Source of the DNA: Gordius sp. MW1
Lineage: Eukaryota; Nematomorpha; Gordioida; Gordea; Gordiidae
Direction: 5' to 3'
Assembly: GCA_964036665.1 (NCBI GenBank)
Contig: OZ038527.1
Location: forward strand, 16,514,221-16,578,220
Length of the DNA stretch: 64,000 bases
Part shown: piece by piece, positions 1-14,000 of the stretch
How positions within the stretch are numbered: the first letter of the stretch is position 1
Layout: every line of letters begins with the position of its first letter
The notes under the pieces: model-generated
The model's input: the letters and a program-made list of their open reading frames with translations, nothing else
Databases searched by the model: none
Told to the model about the DNA's origin: nothing
Translations under genes and position numbers: made by a program

Positions 1-94
1 TATCCAACAATTTATTTTAAAAAAAAGATTGAAATATTAATTTTACCTTAATTTCAAGAATTTCCACTTATGACATGACATGGCGACTTCTTAG
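1..94. other. Window edge, probable UBR4 intron
   Basis: AT-rich sequence with no open reading frame. It ends in an acceptor (TTCTTAG, 88-94) used by exon 1. I see no promoter or start codon that would mark the 5' end of the gene. Confidence 0.4.
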
Positions 95-2069
95 ATTACT
101 TCGTGATATTAATGTGAGAAACAGCTGTTCGGCAGTCTATGGTATTATTATATGGTCTGTATGATTGACAATATATAAACTTTTAAGATACGATGTCACA
201 TGTTAACGTTCATTCATATTATCACATGGCCGACTATATGCTTAAAACTTGTATTGATTTTCTCAATAAAGAAATTTATACTAATGAGGAAGTTTTAACA
301 CTTTTGCTTATAATAGAAAAATGGTATACTATAAAGCTTGCAAAGATATATTTAAATTTTATAGTATTGAAGAATATAAAAGTCAAAAAGTGTTTGCCTC
401 ATCCCTTTTTATCTTGTCATCTCATCAATTAATAAAATTTTTAGATAAAGGTGACTATAATGTGTTGTTTTATATTAATTAAATGTGTATACATTCATAA
501 TTAAATTCGAAATTTATATATTCAAATAATTTATTTAAGTACAAGCTAATTTGTTTGGGAATGTTACTGAAACATTGTACAGAATTATGAGGCATGTTTT
601 GAGTGTGTGGAATGATCATTTATCGTGTGATACAGTATTAGCCTAAAATATGTGATATATGCTTAATTTTTAGAGGATTTATTTACTCTTACTCAAAGAA
701 ATTTTAACTGGGGCTATGTGTTTGCCTATAACTGATGTAACAAAACTAATTTCAAATCTTAACTCTCCAGGAGTTTCACATGATATTGTTGCAGATATTT
801 GGAATAGTAATTAAATGATGTTTTATCAATAGATTTTCTTAGCTAAAAGTTATCTAAAGGATCCTCCTTGCAAAAATTTATATGAATTAAAAAATAATCT
901 AGATGATGAAATTTTGTTGTCAATTGCTACATATACCAAAACTCACATATATAAAAGGTCAACTGAATTGGAAAAAGAAAATGCAAATGAAAAGATTTTA
1001 CAGAATGATTTTGATCTTATTAAATTTATAGATGACTCCTTTCATAGCAATAAAGATACTTGTGAATTCCATCAAAATATAAAAGTGAATATATAAATTA
1101 ACCTCTATTATTTATTTTCATGAAATATATATAAATTGAGCCTAGTAACTTTATACCTTTATTACCTACTTTATATAGAAATATTTTGTCAAAATCAATG
1201 ACATTATCTTCAAAGAGTTAAATGGATCATACAAGATCATAAAATCTTGGCAAGAATCTAAAATATTCAAAGAGTTAACCAAAAACTATGTACAATTTGC
1301 ATATGAGGACAAAAGTAATTTGATTAAAGTTATGGATTTTTGCAATTCACTGGATATGAATGAAAAGTACTTATTATTTCCACTTTTTAAATTTACACAT
1401 TTTTTTTGGCAAAAACACAATTCATTCTTATTTTTTGCAACTATAAATATGTTAATTAATTATTAATCTTTAATATTATTCGTTTATAACTTAAAAGTTA
1501 TTTGATGGAAGAAATGACAACTTTAGAAATTATGTTCTCAATCCCAACTTTGAATCATTGCATATTGAAAAACGAAATATTAGATAACATGGGTGGCCTG
1601 CTATTAGGTTATATAGTTCTTTCATTCAAGGAATCTCTATCTACATCTGTACTCAGCATTGCTCCTACATTCAACACAAAATATGTAATTTTTTTGACTA
1701 TTCAATATTGCCATATTTTATCTATTGCATTTTTTTAATATTTCGTTTTTTTATGTTGTTTGACACGCTAAATTTTTTACTTTTATAAAATTGTTCAACC
1801 TAATTATTTTTTTAAAAGGGGCAATAATTATTTTATTTCCTTACCAACCTTTCATTATTCATTATTTTGCTTTAGGTGAAGATCTTGTTGATAATTTTGG
1901 AAAACTTCAATGGGCCCCAAACCGATGTCAAACACCTGAAATCTTTTACGCTCAACATTTTATCTCTCACCCTTGGTGCGCTCAATATTTATCATGCGAT
2001 TGCTGAGGGTAGCGAATTCAATGACAACAAATTAGGCCAATTTTTTACCGGCTACCATTTCTTTAAAAA
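95..2069 (+). CDS. UBR4: UBR4 exons 1-7: N-terminal scaffold
   Basis: Exons 95-141, 188-291, 674-806, 843-1084, 1179-1366, 1498-1684 and 1876-2069. Exon 3 carries the best anchor, [20 protein letters not shown], which fits human UBR4 around QKHLILLIKGLCTGC. Exon 7 ([11 protein letters not shown], then [14 protein letters not shown]) fits the human segment with a conserved LLNSLFLILN core. The others were chosen because acceptor, donor and phase agree and no in-frame stop intervenes. Exon 1 begins with the last base of a codon, so at least one exon lies upstream. The ATG at 193 is internal to exon 2 and is not taken as the start. Exon 4 is Lys/Glu/Asn-rich and probably a linker. The weak donor of exon 2 (GTTTTA) is an uncertainty. 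Confidence 0.6.
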
Positions 2070-5000
2070 GTATCTATTACTCTAAACAAATTTATCTAGC
2101 TAAATGTGCATTATTAGACTAAATAAATTTGTCGAAAATATTTTGTGAAGATTTTTTATACCTTCATTATTGACTTGTCTTGATATTAGAGATCAGATTT
2201 CTTCCTTCGATTTTATAACTTAACTGCCCGCACGTGCCCGCCTGAATCCTCTTAAGTTTCCGCCTGACCATTCCCCAATCATTAGTGTCATTTTGTTATA
2301 AATTACAAAATTTTAAATTTTTTTCGATTTTTTTTTCGGATAAGAACTACTAAATTATAAATACTATCAAATTAAAAAGGCACAAAATAATACACGAAAA
2401 TGACACAATGTATATAAAAATCTCGTTCAGGCCAGATTTCCCAACCCTGTTATGGTGCCCGCCCGGGCCCCTCGATAATCTGAATTTGTATCAGTTGTTC
2501 GGCCCGGGCTTTTATGGTCTTCGGTTGATACATACAATATTGCCTTAAATAATAGGGGTCCTAATAGTTAATATTAATAAATATTTGACTTTCACACAAA
2601 TTGGTCATTTCTATGTGTTTAATTGCACCAAATAACACTAATTTTATTCTTGACTCATTTACTTTTTTTAACTAAACATCTACTACGTGTTAAAATCGAA
2701 AACAGTTTTCTGGTATTTCAGCTTTTATTTTCGCAGCTAAATTTTGGGGACTTCTAAGCTTTAATAATTAATATAACTTTTAAATTATGCTAAATCAAAT
2801 TTTTTTTATTACCCCGTCATTTCTAAAAATACTAATTTTAGGTCAAATAAGGATGAAATTTTTGACGAAAATTACCTTATGCTAATAGAATTTCTCATCG
2901 ATATGTTGTTAAAATTGACGCCACAAATCCTCATATATCTTGATGAAGAGGTGAGCACATAATAATAAATAGCTTTTTTTTATATCAATTTATTATAATT
3001 ATTAAGCATATTTTAGCATGACTTTTAAATCCTTTAAATATATTAGCGATATTTCCATTAGTAATAGCCCCCTTGTAACTTATACCATTTGCAAAAAATA
3101 TTCAATGTCATAATATATATATTAATGCATTGTACAAATTTTCGAATTATAATAATAAAACAATTAATACGGTTGCTAATAAAAAAGAATAGAATATTTT
3201 ATATAATAACATGCGAGTGTTCAGTTTTCGTGATCCAAAATTTATTACTTTATTAAATGCGTCTTTCAAATTGTTGAAACTAAGAATTACACACGTTTTA
3301 CCAACATTTATGGGTTATTAACAAATTTTTAAAAAGCGCTTTCACATCTAATGAAAATGTTTGCCACAGGTTCTAGATTCAAATTACCAGACATCTTCCT
3401 GGACTGATAGTCTGTTGGGCACAGATCGTTCTACCAACTTGTTCACCACTTTAGTCTCAATTATTGATGCTGCCACGAAGGTTTATACACATTCTATATT
3501 TTTGAAAACTAATATTTAAATTAATATTTCTGCTATAGATTAGTGAAAATCAACGAGAGTCAACCTTAGCCCCCGAGGAAAGTTTGCTAGTTCAAGATGA
3601 AATTCACGCTAATTTTGTAATGGATCCGGGTATAAGAGTGGCGGATAAAAGCGAGAAGGTTAGCAAATTACTTACGATGTGCTTAACTTTGGAAATTCAT
3701 AACTTTAGTTTTAAAATGCCTTTGGAGTGTTTGCTTATTTGAGAAAAATAATTTGTGCTTTGTAAAAATATTCATAATTTTTGAAGTAATTATAATACTT
3801 TCTAACTATTAGTACGGCCTAAGTAAATTAGCTATATATTATTAAATTTAAGGAATGAGCAATGTCAAGTAATTTTTACTAGTTATCCAACTTAATCATT
3901 TGTAGACTATTCTAATTTAAAATTATAACGTTCAACAATTTGTAATAATTTATGTATTTTTATCAATCGCTTCTAGTTTACGCGAATCACCCGAGAATGT
4001 CTCGATTACCTGAACTATTTTATAACGCTCGCAAAACCTACCAAGTTTTGGTCCGAAGCCAAGTGAGTAGAAATACTTTAAATACCTATATTTTCGTTAA
4101 ATATAGGAATCATATTACGCCCAAATGCAGGGACCGCGTTATAGAATTATATTTGAACTCCTTAGCCGCCAAACCAAAAACTCACGGTTAGAATTAATTT
4201 TATTTACCCTTAAAAACAATGTTGTTGCTTTAGGCCCAGATGATTCGATTAACTTGTTTAGACTCATTCAAATCATGACGTCCAGCCACATATTCGACGA
4301 CGGAGAAATAGTAATATATTTTAAGTTATTGCCATGGTTTACCACCTTGTAACCCTTTTAGGTCAAAATATTCCAAGCCTTAGGTCTTCGGTGCGCGTAC
4401 GAATACAAGGATGGCTACGAAAAAGAATTGTTCATCACCTCTTGGCCATTACAATTGTCCGCTAAAAGTGTGGGTTGTCTTTTTCAAATGCTCTTCACCT
4501 CCGATCGTACCGATGTTACTTATGGTAAATTGATGATCATACAAATATGGAACGCCTTCCTACAAACTTACAAAGCGACTGTCCATTGCCAAGTAACGTC
4601 TCATGGCTCTGTTAGTTTCCAGGACGGGGCAGAGCATGGTGGAGATGTAAATGTGGAGAATGCCCAGTTCTTGCTCTTTTTATTTCACGCCCTCCCATCA
4701 CTGTCCGACAAGGGGGAAGTGTTTAAGGCCCTCTACGACACCATAGTATGGATGAACGAACACATATTGGCAAAACGTTACAGGGATCCTTCGAAAAAGT
4801 TTGAAATCATCATAACCTTTCACTAAATTTAGAATTTTTATAAACTTTTATTGTAACCTTTTGAATGCGTTTCGTGAGACATTTAATAGAAATTCGTGGG
4901 AATACAATGGACTTTTTTGGTATTTCACAAATATGCATTATGATTGGTATTCAATTTTATATCCATTGGCGTAGCCTGGATTGAAATTAGAGGGGGGGGC

Positions 5001-8000
5001 AATAATGATTTATGGAGGGACAAAATAACAACTTTTGTAAATTTTAGCATAATTTGATAAAATTTCTAGGATTTTTTGGATTTAGAGGGGGCCAGCCGCC
5101 CCTCCCTGGCTACCCCCATGTTTATATGCAATTCTTTGTTACAGGTCGATTTTGCCACCGTTGCTGTTGTGTAGTAGGATCTACGTCATTTTCGAGTATC
5201 TCTTGTTCAATTTTTACCAAATCCCGGAATATTTGCGAAAACAAGTACAATTAGTCGTCCCCACGATTGCTTATAAGTTTATCGTAATACCATTAGGTAC
5301 TTGCCAATATCACTTGTAAAAGCAATTCTTGCGCCTTCTTTTACAACGAATTACTGCAAGAACGTCTCACCAATTATCACGCCTTGCACAAATTGACTCG
5401 AGGTAATCTAAAATCATAAATTTTTTTTAATTTTTGTAATGTGGCAACGTTTGATAATATGTCAGGAACTTGTATCTGCACTTTTATACTCGCGCAAATT
5501 TATGTTTTTGCTCACAAGTTAATAGAAAGTTTAAAAGGTTCTAATCTTTTGCCTATTTATTGCTATGCAATTTATTGACTTATTACTAAATTAATGCCTA
5601 TCGTTGTTGATAGTTTATTTTAAAAATTCCATCTGGTGTGCCTGTAATTATTTTTTGAATAAAATACATAAATCTTGTGTTTTATATTTGCCGAAAGCGC
5701 TCCAAGGAAAAAAGCCTTAATTAGACCGAGTGGAAGAAAACAACTTTATATAATAGTTAGGAATGGTAGAGGAAATTACTGACACATTATCTTTTGTTTG
5801 AAGATTGATACTTTTATAATAAGAATTTTATGAATATCAGGATTGGGTTAATTTCAAAAGGCTTTTTGGGATTGGAATGTTTTAAAGAGTTTGCTACCCA
5901 TAGTTTAGTTTTATGAAAACAGAAATGGTCATGCGCAATTATATATAGGGTAAAAGGCAGCTAAAGATATATATATTACAATGCCTGAAAACCTCCCCCC
6001 CCCCGTCTTTTCTATGTGCCCAATGCGGCAAATCGCAATATTATTTGGGACAATAGGATTCTTTCTTTTAGTAAAACAAACATTTCTTTAAAACCTAGCA
6101 CAATCAAAATATAGTGAAATGCTTTGCCTCAATATCGATTATAATGAACTTTCGTTAAAGAAACGTTATAACAATTTATGATAATAACACAATATTTTCC
6201 CTTTTATTGCTAATCACTTATTTGACAAATTTAAAAAACGACATCGGTATGCAAAGAACGTAGTTAAAATCGTGGTTTATGGAGAAATTATAACTTAAAT
6301 TGATTGTTATTATCATATACGATTTTTATGAACATAAAATAAGTCAAACCCTCCACTCCTTTTCCTATTTTAAACATTAATTTTTCAGAAATACTTGCAC
6401 TTTTTCATATGTTTACATGATATATTCCGTGAAACGAATTAATAACGTATTTAACCCGTTTTAGAACTATCTCGGGAGCGTTATTACCACCTACAAAACC
6501 TGGATGTTTATAAAGTTTCAACGGGTATCACTAAAGTGGATAGTTTAGCCTGTAAAATGTTAATGACGGCTGATGATTATGAGGACTTAGTAAAGGGTCT
6601 GGTCGACTGTCTTAGCATCGTTCAGCTATTTGAATCGAGTCATTCCTTATTATTAAATCACACTGCAACTGTGCCTGAAGCGTTCATAGTAAGGGAAAAA
6701 ATTCAATTCCTAGACATATACCGCTTAAGGAACATTTTTATTTTATAAAAGCTAAAATAATTATTTTTAATACAATTTTTATTAATGTTGGCTAAACCTA
6801 TTGCATACATCTATCGTACTATTACCTTCAATGTGTTACTTTAAAATAATCATTAATTTATTAATAATAGCAAGATATCAATTTATTAGAGGAGAACTTA
6901 ATCGGCTAGGCGGTCTTTCTATATAACAAATTTAATACGATATTAATTTTTTAGTGCTGTGCCCTAACGTTAACTTTTTAACTGAAACTTTAAATAGCCC
7001 TTTTGCTGATCTCTATTTTCTGGGCGACGACTATAAATTTATTATAAAGGACACATTTACGCACCTCTTTTATTTAACGCGCATGTATGTATGAAGCTGT
7101 GATGTCATAGTATCAGGTTCAAATCTGCTCTTGCCCCTTTTCATTTTTAATAAAAAAAACTCGATTAAAATTATCATTTGGTTTTAATTGTCCCGCCCTC
7201 TGCCGAAACTGCTTTACATTTCGCCTCTTGGAACTCAGAAAAAACCTTGTCATTATCAAATGATAAATTATTTTTGAATTTTTCAAGATATTTAATCGTA
7301 ATCACAAATGATGTTTGATGTTTTATTTCTCATATAATAAAAATTACCTGTTTTGGGCCATCTAAAAACTAATACCTTACTTTGATTCGAATTTTTACGA
7401 CCCTTGATGGCGATGTATAATTATCTGTCAATTTATTATTTGTTACATATTAGTTAAACAACAATTTAATTTTTTATGTGAAATTTAATTTGATTCTTTC
7501 ATTGATTTTTGGCCGTTTTTAAAAGAGAAAGACGTACTTTTTGGAGTATAACTATATTTATTGATTGTATATATTCGTTCGGTATTTTATGTATTGGTGT
7601 GCATATTTTTTAAATTTTTTTTATCAGATTGCGACCGATCTGGAATATACGACCTTGACGATATGGAGAATTTTGGGTATACTTCCCGCACCCAAAAAAT
7701 TAGTGAATCGCATAGCTCATATATCGCAAGAATTCTCCTTCAATAAGGATACTTCGGGTAAAGCGCACAGTGGTCCCGAAGACGATCACGCCATGGAGCC
7801 CGTTAGTTGCATTACCTACAACAACTCTTACTATCTCAACTTTTTTTTGTGGTTTAATCGACTGGATTACAAAGATTCACCATACCTCTCATGGACAAAA
7901 GTGAGTTTTGCATAATTGCCCTTAAGAATAGTTTTGGCTTTTTTTTACCCTAATCTCAACATTCTCTTTTTAATTTTGTTTTTAGAGCTTTGAGATGAGT

Positions 8001-11000
8001 ATCCACGATCCGATCATTTTTATATTGGTTAATTTTATTTATGATCAAACATAGCTTTATTTTATTGAATCACGGCTGAAATTAAGTCTCGATAAAAAAT
8101 ATTTTGCTTTTAGTAATTTATTCAAATCAGATACCTGTGCTTATAAACTTAACATAAATTAGTCGCTGAAAGCCGTATTAATTGATTCTCCCAGTTTATT
8201 ATAATAATTTTTAAAATTGGATACATTTTGATGACAGGATTGCTTGAAGAAACAGGGGTTGTCTTTGCTAAAGTCAAACATAATGCTCTCCAAAATCATA
8301 CGCAATCACACCTATTTAGAGGACATGTTGCACTGCATCGTAGAAGTGTTGAAAACCCAGGTACGATCTTGGTTTATATTGCTGAATCTTATAGCTTATT
8401 TCACGTTATCACAATAATAAATTATACCTTCTGTTCTCTCTTTAATCATAAAGAATTATAAATAGATATTTGTAGTTTTTATTGTCGGTAATGTTGTTTT
8501 TTTTATTATTTTTGAACATTAAATGTGGAATTACATTATGTTCATGAAATTTAGATATAAAAAATGGATAATTTTTGAATGATCAACCATCTTAATTTTA
8601 GTTTTGTGTACGTAGGTATTTTTGGAATTTGAGCACTCATCTGAAAAATTTATGCGAAAATTGCCTACCCTCAATCATTACTATCTCATCGACGCCGTGG
8701 TTAGCAAGCTCATTTTAAACGTTAACGAATTGTACAGCAACAACGACCAAGTGAACACCTCTTTAAGTTGTATATGAGCATGAAGATCCTGTTGGATCTT
8801 TAGAATCTCAAATATATTTTCAATTTTATGACTATTTATTATTATAGCTCTTTATAGGTAATATAATTTTGTGTAAATTATTATATATTAAGGTCGACAA
8901 ATCCAGGCTGGAAAATAGTAAAATCATGCAAAAATTTGTTAGCCTCTTACTTAGCCTCATCAAACTTCTTCACTACGCTATAAAGTAATAATAATTTATT
9001 AAAAAGCGATGGCAAACGGCTAAGTCTTTATGCCTATCTTCTTAAAATTAAGCAAATTAAAGTTCTCTGTTTGATCTAGTATTGTCAATCCGTTTATATG
9101 AATATTGCTGTATAAAAACGGTGGGTTTGGATTGATAACGTGAGTAGAGGGAAATGGAACGCGATATTTTGGACACTTATGGTCCATCTTCAGGGGAAAA
9201 AAATAAAAAAGGAGAAGTTGAAGTTTCAAAAGTTGATTGTAAACCCATCTTTAAAATTTGCCTTTTTAGCATTAGATTATTTTAGCCGAATAAAGTTTTA
9301 GTTCAAGGTTTAAATTAGAAGTTATTATGGTCAAACTATTAAGTACTGTCAAAATCTATAGTTACACTTTTAAATAGCCTGTTCGTTTAATTGCCCTAAT
9401 TGTTTTGCTATTATATATACATTTAAATGTTTGATTTTCCATTGATTGTAATTAAATCATTCACAACCAAGGATAGGGTCAAATAAACCTTTATACATTG
9501 CTGCAGCTAGAGTTGTTAAATTGCTAACTTTCTTCAAACTCAAGACGCGAGCACGCACACTGAGTTGCTTAATATGCGCGTTAGCACACTATGTGCTCGC
9601 TGTTCGGTGCACTAGGCAGAACTGTAGCATATAAAAATGCTCGAGGGCCGAGCAAAAACTCGAGCAGATGGTAGCTGGAGTTGAAGAAAGTTAGCAATTT
9701 AACAACTCTAGCTGCAGCATACTATTAAATGCCTAGATCAAATTAATTTCATAATGTTAAAGGAAGACCGCCCTCCAAGTTTGCCTTTGATTCTAATATT
9801 TTGATATTACACGCGGTTTCAATATATAAAACAATCGATAGAGTCGCATTAATTCGCAGTTTTATTCAATTGACCGGTAGTGTATGCAAGATTAATTACG
9901 ACCGGGTCGGTATGGTTTAGCCCTAAAGTTTGGATATTTATATTGGTTGCGAATGACCATAAATATGATTCAGTGAGCACTGCACCTTTTATCGATTACT
10001 TGCAAACAGTTTATGCTCTGTGTGGTTAGATATTTTTGTGCCGAGTATAAACGGCAAATTTGATTGAACCTCTCCAGTTGAAGCCTGTTGGAAATTAAAT
10101 ATTTTTTTTATGTTGGGGTAAGAGGGTACAATTTTGGAACTTTGCAAATAAAGGCTCGTACGGGCCGCCCCAACCCCGGCCCGGGGCCTGAAACAGTTTC
10201 AGGTCGAGCTTGGGCGGCTTGGACATAATTAAGAAATGAAACGTCGGGGTTGGATCAAGGAAAATCCATTTTGCAGGGCTATATTTGCCTGAGATACCAT
10301 AATAATTAACGATAATTATTATTCATCTGCCCTCAGGCGTCAAATTTATAGAAACTACGTAAGTATCGAGTCTCAAAGCACTCCGGACCCAGACCCCTTC
10401 CTAACGCCTCCAGCCGAAAAAAGGGAATTCACCTCTGCCGAACAAGAGCCCAGCAATGAGAGTGTTAGCCTGGACGCCTATTACAACCAAGCGATTAGGT
10501 CTATCGTGGAGCGAGTATGCTCTGGCAATCCTGTGAAATCGCTTTCCCTCGCTAATATCATCTACCCGAGGGGTAGTGGTGGGGGCTCTTCGTCTTCTTC
10601 CTCCATGGAAAATATTACTTACGACACTATTCCCACCTCGTCTTCTCAAGTACGTATCCCTTATCCACATGATCTGATAAGTTGAGTTGAGTTGTACTTG
10701 CTATTTATTTTTGTAATTCATTTATAAGTTCTGGTTTTTAGCATGTTTTACAGAAGCCAGACGGAAGTATTAATGAAATTAATTAAAACACTACTCCAGT
10801 CGCATAATTGAATAATGAATTTGATGGATAATTGCTTAGAACAGTAGAAGGTATTTTTTTGTAAAATAAAAAAATGTTTTGATTGTGTTAATTTTAACAA
10901 AGTATTGTTTGTATTAATATGAAAAAAAAATTAGTTACTATGTACGTACACTTATTAAAAACTATGGATTGGCGCTAAACATAAGGGAGACTGGTTGACC

Positions 11001-14000
11001 AAAACTAGCCTTAAACTTCTCCCCATTTTTTAAGTTTCAAAGCGTTTTGATCAAATTGCTTTGGTGAACGTTATATAAATTTATAGATTTTTAATTATTG
11101 ATTAGTTTAAAATAAACGACATAATTTGACTGTTTTTTAATTAAAATCAACAAACGCCTCTTTATCTGGGTGTCTTAGTTGAATGTCAATAAATTTTTTG
11201 CATCTGTTTTATTATTTCAGACTTTGGCCGGTCTAGATCCGAGATTTTATGCCTACTGCCAAATGGCGAGTTTGAGTTCGGACAATTTGGAAAGAATTTG
11301 CTTATCACAAGAGACCCCTTCCACCAGCAAAAAGACCATATCACCCCTTTTACCCGTAGCCTTGACATTTTGTTTGGACAAATGGGACGCCATCTCTACT
11401 ACCCAATTCCCAGCCCCTCCCACCTTGGTAAAATGCAGAATTTGTTCAAGCGTCTTATTTTTTTAACATATGTGATGAGTAAACTATTGTATAAGGTGTT
11501 GACTTGGTGGGCAGTCGTTAAATGAGAATCCTTTTCTAACATTTTCGTATTTTTAATATGGTAAATTGTGTAGCGATTGAAATTGGTTTTTTAATATATT
11601 TTATTTAAGATGGGAATAGTTCTTTTTATTAGACAATGCTTTTAATTGCTATGCAATTTATGGGCTCGTTTTTGGTTGTCCGTTGTCTGTCCGTTGTCCG
11701 TCCGTAACCCTCCCTATCTATTTGCATTGGGTATATTAGGTTATCGATTTTTTAAATTAATGCATGAGAAAGAGGTGCCCCACCCCTCATCTCTATCTCC
11801 CTCGCTGTGTTATTTTTTAAATTAATGCATAAGAGGTGCCCCCGGGCGGGGTCGGGTTTCAATTGCTATGTTAAATTAATGCATAAGTATATCTATTCGT
11901 GGTTTCAATTGCTATGTTAAATTAATGCATAAGTATATCTATTCGTTTTTGAATTGGGTATCATTGATATTAATTACTATAATTACCCTATGCCCTCCAC
12001 TACAAGGGCCTATGCCTCTCCTGATATGGGTCCCTGTGTCCCTACAACAGCCTATGCCTCTATTAATGTGGGTTCGAACCCCGGCGAACGTTCTGAATTG
12101 CTGGTTCGATTCCCGGAGAGGGCAAAATTTTTTTTTATTTTTTAAATTAAATTAATATATTTTTCCTGTTACTACCATTGATAATATGACTTTTTGGCCG
12201 TCCGCTTGTTCTATTATTGTTTCATTTTATTATATAATAAACATAAATAAAAGTTGTTTACTTTTAATTGCTATGCAATTTAACTAGTTTTAGGGTTAGA
12301 ATTTCGGAATTTTTTTGACTCTTATGATTGTTCTTGTTACTATCATTGATAATAAGACTTTTTGGCAGTCCGCTGGCTGCTGACCAATGAAAATGACCAT
12401 TGGCCAAAATGTGAATCCGAGTTTATTTTTTCGTTTTTTTTGACTATTATAATTGTTCCTGTTACTATTATTGCTATTATGACTTTTTGGCCGTCCGCTG
12501 GCTCCTGACCGATGGAAAAAATGACCATTGGCCAAAATGTGAATCGAAATTATTTTTTTCGTTTTTTATGACTATTATGATTGTTCCTGTTCCTACCATT
12601 GCTATTATGACTTTTTGGCCGTCCGCTGGCTGCTGACCAATGGAATAAAATGACCATTGGCCAAAATGTGATTCGAAATTTTTTTTTCTCGTTTTTTATT
12701 GACTATTATGAATTTATATCCACTTTTACCGTGTCCTGGCTGCTGACCAATTGAAAAAAATGACCATTGGCCAAAATGTGACTTGAAAATTTTTTTTTCG
12801 TTTTTTTACTCTTATGAATTTATATCCACTTTTACCGTGTGCTGGCTGCTGACCAATGGAAAAAATGACCATTGGCCAAAGTGAGCATCAAATTTTTTCT
12901 TTCCGTTTTTTTGGCTATCATTGACTTATAGAGTATCTGTTGGTACTGACCAATATAGAAAAAATGACCATTGGCCAAATTTTTGATTTTTTTAATTAAA
13001 AATTGTTCAAATTCAACAAAAAATTTCTCCCAACAATTCTGCAAATTCTTAACATTGTGATGTTTTATAATATAATGTTTGTTAGACCCATAATCACTAA
13101 AGGCCGTAAAAACTAATGTAATACGCAACTAGATGCAAACACTAAATCTAACCCTAACCCTTGCCTATATTACATTTTACCTATATTACATTTTGCCTAT
13201 AAATGGAAAATTTGTATAAATAATTAATTAATCATTAGGCATTTAATACCCCCCTATATTTTTATAGCTATAGAATTTATAACAGTTAGTTAACTCCATG
13301 ATTTACTACGCTACAGATTGTGTGGTAAATTAGTGATTCTGCTGCCAAAAAAAGAGACAACCCTCCTAACCTAAAATGTTTAACCTAATTTCATATAAAA
13401 ATAAAATAAAGATGCCCTATCTTACCCTCTTATCCTTCCTCCGCTGAGTTGGTATTATTAGGGGGCGGGAGTGGAGGAGATCATCCCTCAACCCCTTTTT
13501 ATTATTATTGATTATTATATGCGTTTAGTTTTAACGGAGGGAAGGGGGGGGGTAGTGTGAGCGTTTAGTTTTGGGCGGGAGTGGAGGAGATCATCCCTCA
13601 ACCCCTTTTTATTATTATTGATTATTATATGCGTTTAGTTTTAACGGAGGGAAGGGGGGGGGGTAGTGTGAGCGTTTAGTTTTAACGGAATAAGTATTTA
13701 AAATAAAATACTAATTTATTAAAACCACTTTTTCACCAATACCCACATATGCTATAGTATGAACGTTGAAGCTCAATAAATAATAATAACTTTCTGATGG
13801 AATCGTTCTTTCTAAATCTCGCACAATAACTCGAGGCCGGTTAATTGAAAGATAGAAATTAATATAATAGGGTCTTGAAATAGTATGGTAGTTCTATGCA
13901 TTCGTCAAATCATTAATAGGACTAGGATTTAACTTGATTAAAAGAAGGAAAACTTTTATATAATCTAGTCGTTAAATGCTTTAAACTGCTGATACTTTTT

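Noticed and set aside
193..432. ATG-started frame of 79 codons near the left edge, as the UBR4 start
   Set aside because: Frame and homology run upstream of this ATG into an earlier exon (95-141), and human UBR4 has about 100 residues before the matching point.
7987..8026. A possible 40-nt exon between AG and GT in intron 18
   Set aside because: Exon 18 (ending YLSWTK) joins exon 19 (DCLKKQG) directly, as in human UBR4; inserting this piece breaks the match and the frame.
12380..12980. Regularly spaced repeats resembling a CRISPR array
   Set aside because: The host is a eukaryote, units vary in length (128 to 99 bp), and the spacers are themselves repeated; this is a minisatellite.
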